DNA of 64,000 bases from assembly GCA_037893225.1 (NCBI GenBank), contig JAZGUH010000103.1, forward strand, positions 2,976,001 through 3,040,000, in the 5' to 3' direction. The DNA is from Hippasteria phrygiana (taxonomy: Eukaryota > Echinodermata > Asteroidea > Valvatida > Goniasteridae). Of this stretch, positions 15,201-29,500 are shown one piece after another. The notes under the pieces are model-generated. The model did not search any database. It was not told the origin of the DNA and was given only the letters and a program-made list of their open reading frames with translations. The position numbers were made by a program, and so were the translations under genes. Positions within the stretch are counted from its first letter, which is position 1. Each line of letters starts with the position of its first letter.

Positions 15201-16370
15201 ATTGACCAAATCCAGTCATTTTTCACACGTATGGGTAGCTTAGATCTAGCGCAACAATTTCAGACCATCGCCAGCTTCACAGCGTTAGAACTCTTCGAGA
15301 AAATTCAAACCTCGCAACACATTTCTTCCTGTGAACCCTGTGTGCGTTCTTCCGTTTACTGTATTGTAACTGCTTAACGTTTGCCACATTTTCAGATGAA
15401 CGCCCCTCCTTTCCCTGTTCATAATTGAATGGGATATTGACCAAATCCAGTAATTTTCACACGTATGGGTAGCTTAGATCTAGCGCAACAATTTGAGACC
15501 ATCGCCAGCTTCACAGCGTTAGAACTCTTCGAGAAAATTCAAACCTCGCAACAAATTTCTTTCTGTTAACTCTGTGTGCGTTCTCCCGTTTAATGCATTG
15601 TGGCTGCTTAACGTTTGCCAAATGTTTAGATGAACGCCCCTCCTTTCCCTGTTCATAATTGAATGAGATATTGACCAAATCCAGTAATTGTCATACGTAT
15701 GGGTAGCTTAGATCTAGCGCAACAATTAGAGACCATCGCCAGCTTCACAGCGTTAGAACTCTTCGAGAAAATTCAAACCTCGCAACTAATTTCTTTCTGT
15801 GAACTCTGTGTGCGTTCTCCCGTTTACTGCATTGTGGCTGCTTAACGTTTGCCAAATTTTCAGATGAACGCCCCTCCTTTCCCTGTTCATAATTGAATGG
15901 TATATTGACCAAATCCAGTAATTTTTACACGTATGGGTAGCTTAGATATAGCGCAACAATTAGAGACCATCGCCAGCTTCACAGCGTTAGAACTCTTCGA
16001 GAAAATTCAAACCTCGCAACTAATTTCTTTCTGTGAACTCTGTGTGCGTTCTCCCGTTTACTGCATTGTGGCTGCTTAACGTTTGCCAAATTTTCAGATG
16101 AACGCCCCTCCTTTCCCTGTTCATAATTGAATGGTATATTGACCAAATCCAGTAATTTTTACACGTATGGGTTGCTTAGATATAGCGCAACAATTTCAGA
16201 CCATCGCCAGCTTCACAGCGTTAGAACTCTTCGAGAAAAATCAAACCTCGCATCAAATTTCTTCCCGTGAACTCTGTGTGCGTTCTTCCGTTTACTCCAT
16301 TGTGACTGCTTAACGTTTGCCAAATTTTCAGATGAACGCCCCTCCTTTCCCTGTTCATAATTGAATAGTA
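12234..16370. repeat. Higher-order repeat copy 3 (partial)
   Basis: Carries the same ordered markers as copy 1: TTTTGACACG near 12413, TGTTAACTCGG at 14159, and CTGTATTGTAAC at 15359 (4447 bp after copy 2). It diverges from the expected order near 16370, where an AATAGTATATTG monomer is followed by the CATAGCGTGAG type instead of the type seen near 8450. Confidence 0.75.
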
Positions 16371-19300
16371 TATTGACCAAATCCAGTAATTTTTACACGT
16401 ATGGGTAGCTTAGATCTAGCGCAACAATTTGAGACCATCGCCAGCTTCATAGCGTGAGAACTCTTCGAGAAAATTCAAACCTCGCAACAATTTTTTTTCC
16501 ATGAACTCTGTGCGCGTTCTCCCGTTTACTGCATTGTGACTGCTTAACGTTTGCCAAATTTTCAGATGAACGCCCCCTCCTTTCCCTGTTCATAATTGAA
16601 TGAGATATTGACCAAATCCAGTAATGTTCACACGTATGGGTAGCTTAGATCTAGCGCAACAATTTGAGACCATCGCCAGCTTCACAGCGTTAGAACTCTT
16701 CGAGAAAATGCAAACCTCGCAACAAATTTCTTTCTGTTAACTCTGTGTGCGTTCTCCCGTTTAATGCATTGTGGCTGCTTAACGTTTGCCAAATGTTTAG
16801 ATGAACGCCCCTCCTTTCCCTGTTCATAATTGAATGAGATATTGACCAAATCCAGTAATTTTCACACGTATGGGTAGCTTAGATCTAGCGCAACAATTAG
16901 AGACCATCGCCAGCTTCACAGCGTTAGAACTCTTCGAGAAAATTCAAACCTCGCAACTAATTTCTTTCTGTGAACTCTGTGTGCGTTCTCCCGTTTACTG
17001 CATTGTGGCTGCTTAACGTTTGCCAAATTTTCAGATGAACGCCCCTCCTTTCCCTGTTCATAATTGAATGGTATATTGACCAAATCCAGTAATTTTTACA
17101 CGTATGGGTAGCTTAGATATAGCGCAACAATTTCAGACCATCGCCAGCTTCACAGCGTTAGAACTCTTCGAGAAAAATCAAACCTCGCAACACATTTCTT
17201 CCTGTGAACCCTGTGTGCGTTCTTCCGTTTACTGTATTGTAACTGCTTAACGTTTGCCACATTTTCAGATGAACGCCCCTCCTTTCCCTGTTCATAATTG
17301 AATGGGATATTGACCAAATCCAGTAATTTTCACACGTATGGGTAGCTTAGATCTAGCGCAACAATTTGAGACCATCGCCAGCTTCACAGCGTTAGAACTC
17401 TTCGAGAAAATTCAAACCTCGCAACAAATTTCTTTCTGTTAACTCTGTGTGCGTTCTCCCGTTTAATGCATTGTGGCTGCTTAACGTTTGCCAAATGTTT
17501 AGATGAACGCCCCTCCTTTCCCTGTTCATAATTGAATGAGATATTGACCAAATCCAGTAATTGTCACACGTATGGGTAGCTTAGATCTAGCGCAACAATT
17601 AGAGACCATCGCCAGCTTCACAGCGTTAGAACTCTTCGAGAAAATTCAAACCTCGCAACTAATTTCTTTCTGTGAACTCTGTGTGCGTTCTCCCGTTTAC
17701 TGCATTGTGGCTGCTTAACGTTTGCCAAATTTTCAGATGAACGCCCCTCCTTTCCCTGTTCATAATTGAATGGTATATTGACCAAATCCAGTAATTTTTA
17801 CACGTATGGGTAGCTTAGATATAGCGCAACAATTAGAGACCATCGCCAGCTTCACAGCGTTAGAACTCTTCGAGAAAATTCAAACCTCGCAACTAATTTC
17901 TTTCTGTGAACTCTGTGTGCGTTCTCCCGTTTACTGCATTGTGGCTGCTTAACGTTTGCCAAATTTTCAGATGAACGCCCCTCCTTTCCCTGTTCATAAT
18001 TGAATGGTATATTGACCAAATCCAGTAATTTTTACACGTATGGGTTGCTTAGATATAGCGCAACAATTTCAGACCATCGCCAGCTTCACAGCGTTAGAAC
18101 TCTTCGAGAAAAATCAAACCTCGCATCAAATTTCTTCCCGTGAACTCTGTGTGCGTTCTTCCGTTTACTCCATTGTGACTGCTTAACGTTTGCCAAATTT
18201 TCAGATGAACGCCCCTCCTTTCCCTGTTCATAATTGAATGGTATATTGACCAAATCCAGTAATTTTTACACGTATGGGTTGCTTAGATATAGCGCAACAA
18301 TTTCAGACCATCGCCAGCTTCACAGCGTTAGAACTCTTCGAGAAAAATCAAACCTCGCATCAAATTTCTTCCCGTGAACTCTGTGTGCGTTCTTCCGTTT
18401 ACTCCATTGTGACTGCTTAACGTTTGCCAAATTTTCAGATGAACGCCCCTCCTTTCCCTGTTCATAATTGAATAGTATATTGACCAAATCCAGTAATTTT
18501 TACACGTATGGGTAGCTTAGATCTAGCGCAACAATTTGAGACCATCGCCAGCTTCATAGCGTGAGAACTCTTCGAGAAAATTCAAACCTCGCAACAATTT
18601 TTTTTCCATGAACTCTGTGCGCGTTCTCCCGTTTACTGCATTGTGACTGCTTAACGTTTGCCAAATTTTCAGATGAACGCCCCTCCTTTCCCTGTTCATA
18701 ATTGAATGAGATATTGACCAAATCCAGTAATGTTCACACGTATGGGTAGCTTAGATCTAGCGCAACAATTTGAGACCATCGCCAGCTTCACAGCGTTAGA
18801 ACTCTTCGAGAAAATGCAAACCTCGCAACAAATTTCTTTCTGTTAACTCTGTGTGCGTTCTCCCGTTTAATGCATTGTGGCTGCTTAACGTTTGCCAAAT
18901 GTTTAGATGAACGCCCCTCCTTTCCCTGTTCATAATTGAATGAGATATTGACCAAATCCAGTAATTTTCACACGTATGGGTAGCTTAGATCTAGCGCAAC
19001 AATTAGAGACCATCGCCAGCTTCACAGCGTTAGAACTCTTCGAGAAAATTCAAACCTCGCAACTAATTTCTTTCTGTGAACTCTGTGTGCGTTCTCCCGT
19101 TTACTGCATTGTGGCTGCTTAACGTTTGCCAAATTTTCAGATGAACGCCCCTCCTTTCCCTGTTCATAATTGAATGGTATATTGACCAAATCCAGTAATT
19201 TTTACACGTATGGGTAGCTTAGATATAGCGCAACAATTTCAGACCATCGCCAGCTTCACAGCGTTAGAACTCTTCGAGAAAAATCAAACCTCGCATCAAA

Positions 19301-22300
19301 TTTCTTCCCGTGAACTCTGTGTGCGTTCTTCCGTTTACTCCATTGTGACTGCTTAACGTTTGCCAAATTTTCAGATGAACGCCCCTCCTTTCCCTGTTCA
19401 TAATTGAATAGTATATTGACCAAATCCAGTCATTTTTACACGTATGGGTAGCTTAGATCTAGCGCAACAATTTCAGACCATCGCCAGCTTCACAGCGTTA
19501 GAACTCTTCGAGAAAATTCAAACCTCGCAACACATTTCTTCCTGTGAACCCTGTGTGCGTTCTTCCGTTTACTGTATTGTAACTGCTTAACGTTTGCCAC
19601 ATTTTCAGATGAACGCCCCTCCTTTCCCTGTTCATAATTGAATGGGATATTGACCAAATCCAGCAATTTTCACACGTATGGGTAGCTTAGATATAGCGCA
19701 ACAATTTCAGACCATCGCCAGCTTCACAGCGTTAGAACTCTTCGAGAAAATTCAAACCTCGCAACAAATTTCTTTCTGTGAACTCTGTGTGCGTTCTCCC
19801 GTTTACTGCATTGTGACTGCTTAACGTTTGCCAAATTTTCAGATGAACGCCCCTCCTTTCCCTGTTCATAATTGAATAGTATATTGACCAAATCAAGTCA
19901 TTTTTACACTGATGGGTAGCTTAGATATAGCGCAACAATTGCAGACCATCGCCAGCTTCACAGCGTTAGAACTCTTCGAGAAAAATCAAACCTCGCATCA
20001 AATTTCTTCCTGTGAACTCTGTGTGCGTTCTTTCGTTTACAGCATTGTGACTGCTTAACGTTTGCCACATTTTCAGATGAACGCCCCTCCTTTCCCTGTT
20101 CATAATTGAATGAGATATTGACCAAATCCAGTAATTTTCACACGTATGGGTAGCTTAGATCTAGCGCAACAATTTGAGACCATCGCCAGCTTCACAGCGT
20201 TAGAACTCTTCGAGAAAATTCAAACCTCGCAACAAATTTCTTTCTGTTAACTCTGTGTGCGTTCTCCCGTTTAATGCATTGTGGCTGCTTAACGTTTGCC
20301 AAATGTTTAGATGAACGCCCCTCCTTTCCCTGTTCATAATTGAATGAGATATTGACCAAATCCAGTAATTGTCACACGTATGGGTAGCTTAGATCTAGCG
20401 CAACAATTAGAGACCATCGCCAGCTTCACAGCGTTAGAACTCTTCGAGAAAATTCAAACCTCGCAACTAATTTCTTTCTGTGAACTCTGTGTGCGTTCTC
20501 CCGTTTACTGCATTGTGGCTGCTTAACGTTTGCCAAATTTTCAGATGAACGCCCCTCCTTTCCCTGTTCATAATTGAATGGTATATTGACCAAATCCAGT
20601 AATTTTTACACGTATGGGTAGCTTAGATATAGCGCAACAATTTCAGACCATCGCCAGCTTCACAGCGTTAGAACTCTTCGAGAAAAATCAAACCTCGCAT
20701 CAAATTTCTTCCCGTGAACTCTGTGTGCGTTCTTCCGTTTACTCCATTGTGACTGCTTAACGTTTGCCAAATTTTCAGATGAACGCCCCTCCTTTCCCTG
20801 TTCATAATTGAATAGTATATTGACCAAATCCAGTCATTTTTACACGTATGGGTAGCTTAGATCTAGCGCAACAATTTGAGACCATCGCCAGCTTCACAGC
20901 GTTAGAACTCTTCGAGAAAATTCAAACCTCGCAACAAATTTCTTTCTGTTAACTCTGTGTGCGTTCTCCCGTTTAATGCATTGTGGCTGCTTAACGTTTG
21001 CCAAATGTTTAGATGAACGCCCCTCCTTTCCCTGTTCATAATTGAATGAGATATTGACCAAATCCAGTAATTGTCACACGTATGGGTAGCTTAGATCTAG
21101 CGCAACAATTAGAGACCATCGCCAGCTTCACAGCGTTAGAACTCTTCGAGAAAATTCAAACCTCGCAACTAATTTCTTTCTGTGAACTCTGTGTGCGTTC
21201 TCCCGTTTACTGCATTGTGGCTGCTTAACGTTTGCCAAATTTTCAGATGAACGCCCCTCCTTTCCCTGTTCATAATTGAATGGTATATTGACCAAATCCA
21301 GTAATTTTTACACGTATGGGTAGCTTAGATATAGCGCAACAATTAGAGACCATCGCCAGCTTCACAGCGTTAGAACTCTTCGAGAAAATTCAAACCTCGC
21401 AACTAATTTCTTTCTGTGAACTCTGTGTGCGTTCTCCCGTTTACTGCATTGTGGCTGCTTAACGTTTGCCAAATTTTCAGATGAACGCCCCTCCTTTCCC
21501 TGTTCATAATTGAATGGTATATTGACCAAATCCAGTAATTTTTACACGTATGGGTTGCTTAGATATAGCGCAACAATTTCAGACCATCGCCAGCTTCACA
21601 GCGTTAGAACTCTTCGAGAAAAATCAAACCTCGCATCAAATTTCTTCCCGTGAACTCTGTGTGCGTTCTTCCGTTTACTCCATTGTGACTGCTTAACGTT
21701 TGCCAAATTTTCAGATGAACGCCCCTCCTTTCCCTGTTCATAATTGAATAGTATATTGACCAAATCCAGTAATTTTTACACGTATGGGTAGCTTAGATCT
21801 AGCGCAACAATTTGAGACCATCGCCAGCTTCATAGCGTGAGAACTCTTCGAGAAAATTCAAACCTCGCAACAATTTTTTTTCCATGAACTCTGTGCGCGT
21901 TCTCCCGTTTACTGCATTGTGACTGCTTAACGTTTGCCAAATTTTCAGATGAACGCCCCTCCTTTCCCTGTTCATAATTGAATGAGATATTGACCAAATC
22001 CAGTAATGTTCACACGTATGGGTAGCTTAGATCTAGCGCAACAATTTGAGACCATCGCCAGCTTCACAGCGTTAGAACTCTTCGAGAAAATTCAAACCTC
22101 GCAACAAATTTCTTTCTGTTAACTCTGTGTGCGTTCTCCCGTTTAATGCATTGTGGCTGCTTAACGTTTGCCAAATGTTTAGATGAACGCCCCTCCTTTC
22201 CCTGTTCATAATTGAATGAGATATTGACCAAATCCAGTAATTGTCACACGTATGGGTAGCTTAGATCTAGCGCAACAATTAGAGACCATCGCCAGCTTCA

Positions 22301-25300
22301 CAGCGTTAGAACTCTTCGAGAAAATTCAAACCTCGCAACTAATTTCTTTCTGTGAACTCTGTGTGCGTTCTCCCGTTTACTGCATTGTGGCTGCTTAACG
22401 TTTGCCAAATTTTCAGATGAACGCCCCTCCTTTCCCTGTTCATAATTGAATGGTATATTGACCAAATCCAGTAATTTTTACACGTATGGGTAGCTTAGAT
22501 ATAGCGCAACAATTTCAGACCATCGCCAGCTTCACAGCGTTAGAACTCTTCGAGAAAAATCAAACCTCGCATCAAATTTCTTCCCGTGAACTCTGTGTGC
22601 GTTCTTCCGTTTACTCCATTGTGACTGCTTAACGTTTGCCAAATTTTCAGATGAACGCCCCTCCTTTCCCTGTTCATAATTGAATAGTATATTGACCAAA
22701 TCCAGTCATTTTTACACGTATGGGTAGCTTAGATCTAGCGCAACAATTTCAGACCATCGCCAGCTTCACAGCGTTAGAACTCTTCGAGAAAATTCAAACC
22801 TCGCAACACATTTCTTCCTGTGAACCCTGTGTGCGTTCTTCCGTTTACTGTATTGTAACTGCTTAACGTTTGCCACATTTTCAGATGAACGCCCCTCCTT
22901 TCCCTGTTCATAATTGAATGGGATATTGACCAAATCCAGCAATTTTCACACGTATGGGTAGCTTAGATATAGCGCAACAATTTGAGACCATCGCCAGCTT
23001 CACAGCGTTAGAACTCTTCGAGAAAATTCAAACCTCGCAACAAATTTCTTTCTGTGAACTCTGTGTGCGTTCTCCCGTTTACTGCATTGTGACTGCTTAA
23101 CGTTTGCCAAATTTTCAGATGAACGCCCCTCCTTTCCCTGTTCATAATTGAATAGTATATTGACCAAATCCAGTCATTTTTACACTGATGGGTAGCTTAG
23201 ATATAGCGCAACAATTGCAGACCATCGCCAGCTTCACAGCGTTAGAACTCTTCGAGAAAAATCAAACCTCGCATCAAATTTCTTCCTGTGAACTCTGTGT
23301 GCGTTCTTTCGTTTACTGCATTGTGACTGCTTAACGTTTGCCACATTTTCAGATGAACGCCCCTCCTTTCCCTGTTCATAATTGAATGAGATATTGACCA
23401 AATCCAGTAATTTTCACACGTATGGGTAGCTTAGATCTAGCGCAACAATTTGAGACCATCGCCAGCTTCACAGCGTTAGAACTCTTCGAGAAAATGCAAA
23501 CCTCGCAACAAATTTCTTTCTGTTAACTCTGTGTGCGTTCTCCCGTTTAATGCATTGTGGCTGCTTAACGTTTGCCAAATGTTTAGATGAACGCCCCTCC
23601 TTTCCCTGTGCATAATTGCATGAGATATTGACCAAATCCAGTAATTTTCACACGTATGGGTAGCTTAGATCTAGCGCAACAATTTGAGACCATCGCCAGC
23701 TTCACAGCGTTAGAACTCTTCGAGAAAATTCAAACCTCGCAACAAATTTCTTTCTGTTAACTCTGTGTGCGTTCTCCCGTTTAATGCATTGTGGCTGCTT
23801 AACGTTTGCCAAATGTTTAGATGAACGCCCCTCCTTTCCCTGTTCATAATTGAATGAGATATTGACCAAATCCAGTAATTTTCACACGTATGGGTAGCTT
23901 AGATCTAGCGCAACAATTAGAGACCATCGCCAGCTTCACAGCGTTAGAACTCTTCGAGAAAATTCAAACCTCGCAACAAATTTCTTTCTGTGAACTCTGT
24001 GTGCGTTCTCCCGTTTACTGCATTGTGACTGCTTAACGTTTGCCAAATTTTCAGATGAACGCCCCTCCTTTCCCTGTTCATAATTGAATAGTATATTGAC
24101 CAAATCCAGTCATTTTTACACTGATGGGTAGCTTATATATAGCGCAACAATTGCAGACCATCGCCAGCTTCACAGCGTTAGAACTCTTCGAGAAAAATCA
24201 AACCTCGCATCAAATTTCTTCCTGTGAACTCTGTGTGCGTTCTTTCGTTTACTGCATTGTGACTGCTTAACGTTTGCCACATTTTCAGATGAACGCCCCT
24301 CCTTTCCCTGTTCATAATTGAATGAGATATTGACCAAATCCAGTAATTTTCACACGTATGGGTAGCTTAGATCTAGCGCAACAATTTGAGACCATCGCCA
24401 GCTTCACAGCGTTAGAACTCTTCGAGAAAATGCAAACCTCGCAACAAATTTCTTTCTGTTAACTCTGTGTGCGTTCTCCCGTTTAATGCATTGTGGCTGC
24501 TTAACGTTTGCCAAATGTTTAGATGAACGCCCCTCCTTTCCCTGTGCATAATTGCATGAGATATTGACCAAATCCAGTAATTTTCACACGTATGGGTAGC
24601 TTAGATCTAGCGCAACAATTTGAGACCATCGCCAGCTTCACAGCGTTAGAACTCTTCGAGAAAATTCAAACCTCGCAACAAATTTCTTTCTGTTAACTCT
24701 GTGTGCGTTCTCCCGTTTAATGCATTGTGGCTGCTTAACGTTTGCCAAATGTTTAGATGAACGCCCCTCCTTTCCCTGTTCATAATTGAATGAGATATTG
24801 ACCAAATCCAGTAATTTTCACACGTATGGGTAGCTTAGATCTAGCGCAACAATTAGAGACCATCGCCAGCTTCACAGCGTTAGAACTCTTCGAGAAAATT
24901 CAAACCTCGCAACTAATTTCTTTCTGTGAACTCTGTGTGCGTTCTCCCGTTTACTGCATTGTGGCTGCTTAACGTTTGCCAAATTTTCAGATGAACGCCC
25001 CTCCTTTCCCTGTTCATAATTGAATGGTATATTGACCAAATCCAGTAATTTGTACACGTATGGGTTGCTTAGATATAGCGCAACAATTTCAGACCATCGC
25101 CAGCTTCACAGCGTTAGAACTCTTCGAGAAAAATCAAACCTCGCATCAAATTTCTTCCCGTGAACTCTGTGTGCGTTCTTCCGTTTACTCCATTGTGACT
25201 GCTTAACGTTTGCCAAATTTTCAGATGAACGCCCCTCCTTTCCCTGTTCATAATTGAATAGTATATTGACCAAATCCAGTAATTTTTACACGTATGGGTA

Positions 25301-26519
25301 GCTTAGATCTAGCGCAACAATTTGAGACCATCGCCAGCTTCATAGCGTGAGAACTCTTCGAGAAAATTCAAACCTCGCAACAATTTTTTTTCCATGAACT
25401 CTGTGCGCGTTCTCCCGTTTACTCCATTGTGACTGCTTAACGTTTGCCAAATTTTCAGATGAACGCCCCTCCTTTCCCTGTTCATAATTGAATGAGATAT
25501 TGACCAAATCCAGTAATGTTCACACGTATGGGTAGCTTAGATCTAGCGCAACAATTTGAGACCATCGCCAGCTTCACAGCGTTAGAACTCTTCGAGAAAA
25601 TGCAAACCTCGCAACAAATTTCTTTCTGTTAACTCTGTGTGCGTTCTCCCGTTTAATGCATTGTGGCTGCTTAACGTTTGCCAAATGTTTAGATGAACGC
25701 CCCTCCTTTCCCTGTTCATAATTGAATGAGATATTGACCAAATCCAGTAATTTTTACACGTATGGGTAGCTTAGATCTAGCGCAACAATTAGAGACCATC
25801 GCCAGCTTCACAGCGTTAGAACTCTTCGAGAAAATTCAAACCTCGCAACAAATTTCTTTCTGTGAACTCTGTGTGCGTTCTCCCGTTTACTGCATTGTGG
25901 CTGCTTAACGTTTGCCAAATTTTCAGATGAACGCCCCTCCTTTCCCTGTTCATAATTGAATGGTATATTGACCAAATCCAGTAATTTTTACACGTATGGG
26001 TAGCTTAGATATAGCGCAACAATTTCAGACCATCGCCAGCTTCACAGCGTTAGAACTCTTCGAGAAAAATCAAACCTCGCATCAAATTTCTTCCCGTGAA
26101 CTCTGTGTGCGTTCTTCCGTTTACTCCATTGTGACTGCTTAACGTTTGCCAAATTTTCAGATGAACGCCCCTCCTTTCCCTGTTCATAATTGAATAGTAT
26201 ATTGACCAAATCCAGTCATTTTTACACGTATGGGTAGCTTAGATCTAGCGCAACAATTTGAGACCATCGCCAGCTTCACAGCGTTAGAACTCTTCGAGAA
26301 AATTCAAACCTCGCAACAAATTTCTTTCTGTGAACTCTGTGTGCGTTCTCCCGTTTACTGCATTGTGACTGCTTAACGTTTGCCAAATTTTCAGATGAAC
26401 GCCCCTCCTTTCCCTGTTCATAATTGAATAGTATATTGACCAAATCCAGTCATTTTTACACTGATGGGTAGCTTAGATATAGCGCAACAATTGCAGACCA
26501 TCGCCAGCTTCACAGCGTT

Positions 26520-29500
26520 AGAACTCTTCGAGAAAATTCAAACCTCGCAACTAATTTCTTTCTGTGAACTCTGTGTGCGTTCTCCCGTTTACTGCATTGT
26601 GGCTGCTTAACGTTTGCCAAATTTTCAGATGAACGCCCCTCCTTTCCCTGTTCATAATTGAATGGTATATTGACCAAATCCAGTAATTTTTACACGTATG
26701 GGTTGCTTAGATATAGCGCAACAATTTCAGACCATCGCCAGCTTCACAGCGTTAGAACTCTTCGAGAAAAATCAAACCTCGCATCAAATTTCTTCCCGTG
26801 AACTCTGTGTGCGTTCTTCCGTTTACTCCATTGTGACTGCTTAACGTTTGCCAAATTTTCAGATGAACGCCCCTCCTTTCCCTGTTCATAATTGAATAGT
26901 ATATTGACCAAATCCAGTAATTTTTACACGTATGGGTAGCTTAGATCTAGCGCAACAATTTGAGACCATCGCCAGCTTCATAGCGTGAGAACTCTTCGAG
27001 AAAATTCAAACCTCGCAACAATTTTTTTTCCATGAACTCTGTGCGCGTTCTCACGTTTACTGCATTGTGACTGCTTAACGTTTGCCAAATTTTCAGATGA
27101 ACGCCCCTCCTTTCCCTGTTCATAATTGAATGAGATATTGACCAAATCCAGTAATGTTCACACGTATGGGTAGCTTAGATCTAGCGCAACAATTTGAGAC
27201 CATTGCCAGCTTCACAGCGTTAGAACTCTTCGAGAAAATGCAAACCTCGCAACAAATTTCTTTCTGTTAACTCTGTGTGCGTTCTCCCGTTTAATGCATT
27301 GTGGCTGCTTAACGTTTGCCAAATGTTTAGATGAACGCCCCTCCTTTCCCTGTTCATAATTGAATGAGATATTGACCAAATCCAGTAATTTTTACACGTA
27401 TGGGTAGCTTAGATCTAGCGCAACAATTAGAGACCATCGCCAGCTTCACAGCGTTAGAACTCTTCGAGAAAATTCAAACCTCGCAACTAATTTCTTTCTG
27501 TGAACTCTGTGTGCGTTCTCCCGTTTACTGCATTGTGGCTGCTTAACGTTTGCCAAATTTTCAGATGAACGCCCCTCCTTTCCCTGTTCATAATTGAATG
27601 GTATATTGACCAAATCCAGTAATTTTTACACGTATGGGTAGCTTAGATATAGCGCAACAATTTCAGACCATCGCCAGCTTCACAGCGTTAGAACTCTTCG
27701 AGAAAAATCAAACCTCGCATCAAATTTCTTCCCGTGAACTCTGTGTGCGTTCTTCCGTTTACTCCATTGTGACTGCTTAACGTTTGCCAAATTTTCAGAT
27801 GAACGCCCCTCCTTTCCCTGTTCATAATTGAATAGTATATTGACCAAATCCAGTCATTTTTACACGTATGGGTAGCTTAGATCTAGCGCAACAATTTGAG
27901 ACCATCGCCAGCTTCACAGCGTTAGAACTCTTCGAGAAAATTCAAACCTCGCAACAAATTTCTTTCTGTGAACTCTGTGTGCGTTCTCCCGTTTACTGCA
28001 TTGTGACTGCTTAACGTTTGCCAAATTTTCAGATGAACGCCCCTCCTTTCCCTGTTCATAATTGAATAGTATATTGACCAAATCCAGTCATTTTTACACT
28101 GATGGGTAGCTTAGATATAGCGCAACAATTGCAGACCATCGCCAGCTTCACAGCGTTAGAACTCTTCGAGAAAAATCAAACCTCGCATCAAATTTCTTCC
28201 TGTGAACTCTGTGTGCGTTCTTTCGTTTACTGCATTGTGACTGCTTAACGTTTGCCACATTTTCAGATGAACGCCCCTCCTTTCCCTGTTCATAATTGAA
28301 TGAGATATTGACCAAATCCAGTAATTTTCACACGTATGGGTAGCTTAGATCTAGCGCAACAATTTGAGACCATCGCCAGCTTCACAGCGTTAGAACTCTT
28401 CGAGAAAATTCAAACCTCGCAACAAATTTCTTTCTGTTAACTCTGTGTGCGTTCTCCCGTTTAATGCATTGTGGCTGCTTAACGTTTGCCAAATGTTTAG
28501 ATGAACGCCCCTCCTTTCCCTGTTCATAATTGAATGAGATATTGACCAAATCCAGTAATTGTCACACGTATGGGTAGCTTAGATCTAGCGCAACAATTAG
28601 AGACCATCGCCAGCTTCACAGCGTTAGAACTCTTCGAGAAAATTCAAACCTCGCAACTAATTTCTTTCTGTGAACTCTGTTTGCGTTCTCCCGTTTACTG
28701 CATTGTGGCTGCTTAACGTTTGCCAAATTTTCAGATGAACGCCCCTCCTTTCCCTGTTCATAATTGAATGGTATATTGACCAAATCCAGTAATTTTTACA
28801 CGTATGGGTTGCTTAGATATAGCGCAACAATTTCAGACCATCGCCAGCTTCACAGCGTTAGAACTCTTCGAGAAAAATCAAACCTCGCATCAAATTTCTT
28901 CCCGTGAACTCTGTGTGCGTTCTTCCGTTTACTCCATTGTGACTGCTTAACGTTTGCCAAATTTTCAGATGAACGCCCCTCCTTTCCCTGTTCATAATTG
29001 AATAGTATATTGACCAAATCCAGTAATTTTTACACGTATGGGTAGCTTAGATCTAGCGCAACAATTTGAGACCATCGCCAGCTTCATAGCGTGAGAACTC
29101 TTCGAGAAAATTCAAACCTCGCAACAATTTTTTTTCCATGAACTCTGTGCGCGTTCTCACGTTTACTGCATTGTGACTGCTTAACGTTTGCCAAATTTTC
29201 AGATGAACGCCCCTCCTTTCCCTGTTCATAATTGAATGAGATATTGACCAAATCCAGTAATGTTCACACGTATGGGTAGCTTAGATCTAGCGCAACAATT
29301 TGAGACCATTGCCAGCTTCACAGCGTTAGAACTCTTCGAGAAAATGCAAACCTCGCAACAAATTTCTTTCTGTTAACTCTGTGTGCGTTCTCCCGTTTAA
29401 TGCATTGTGGCTGCTTAACGTTTGCCAAATGTTTAGATGAACGCCCCTCCTTTCCCTGTTCATAATTGAATGAGATATTGACCAAATCCAGTAATTTTTA

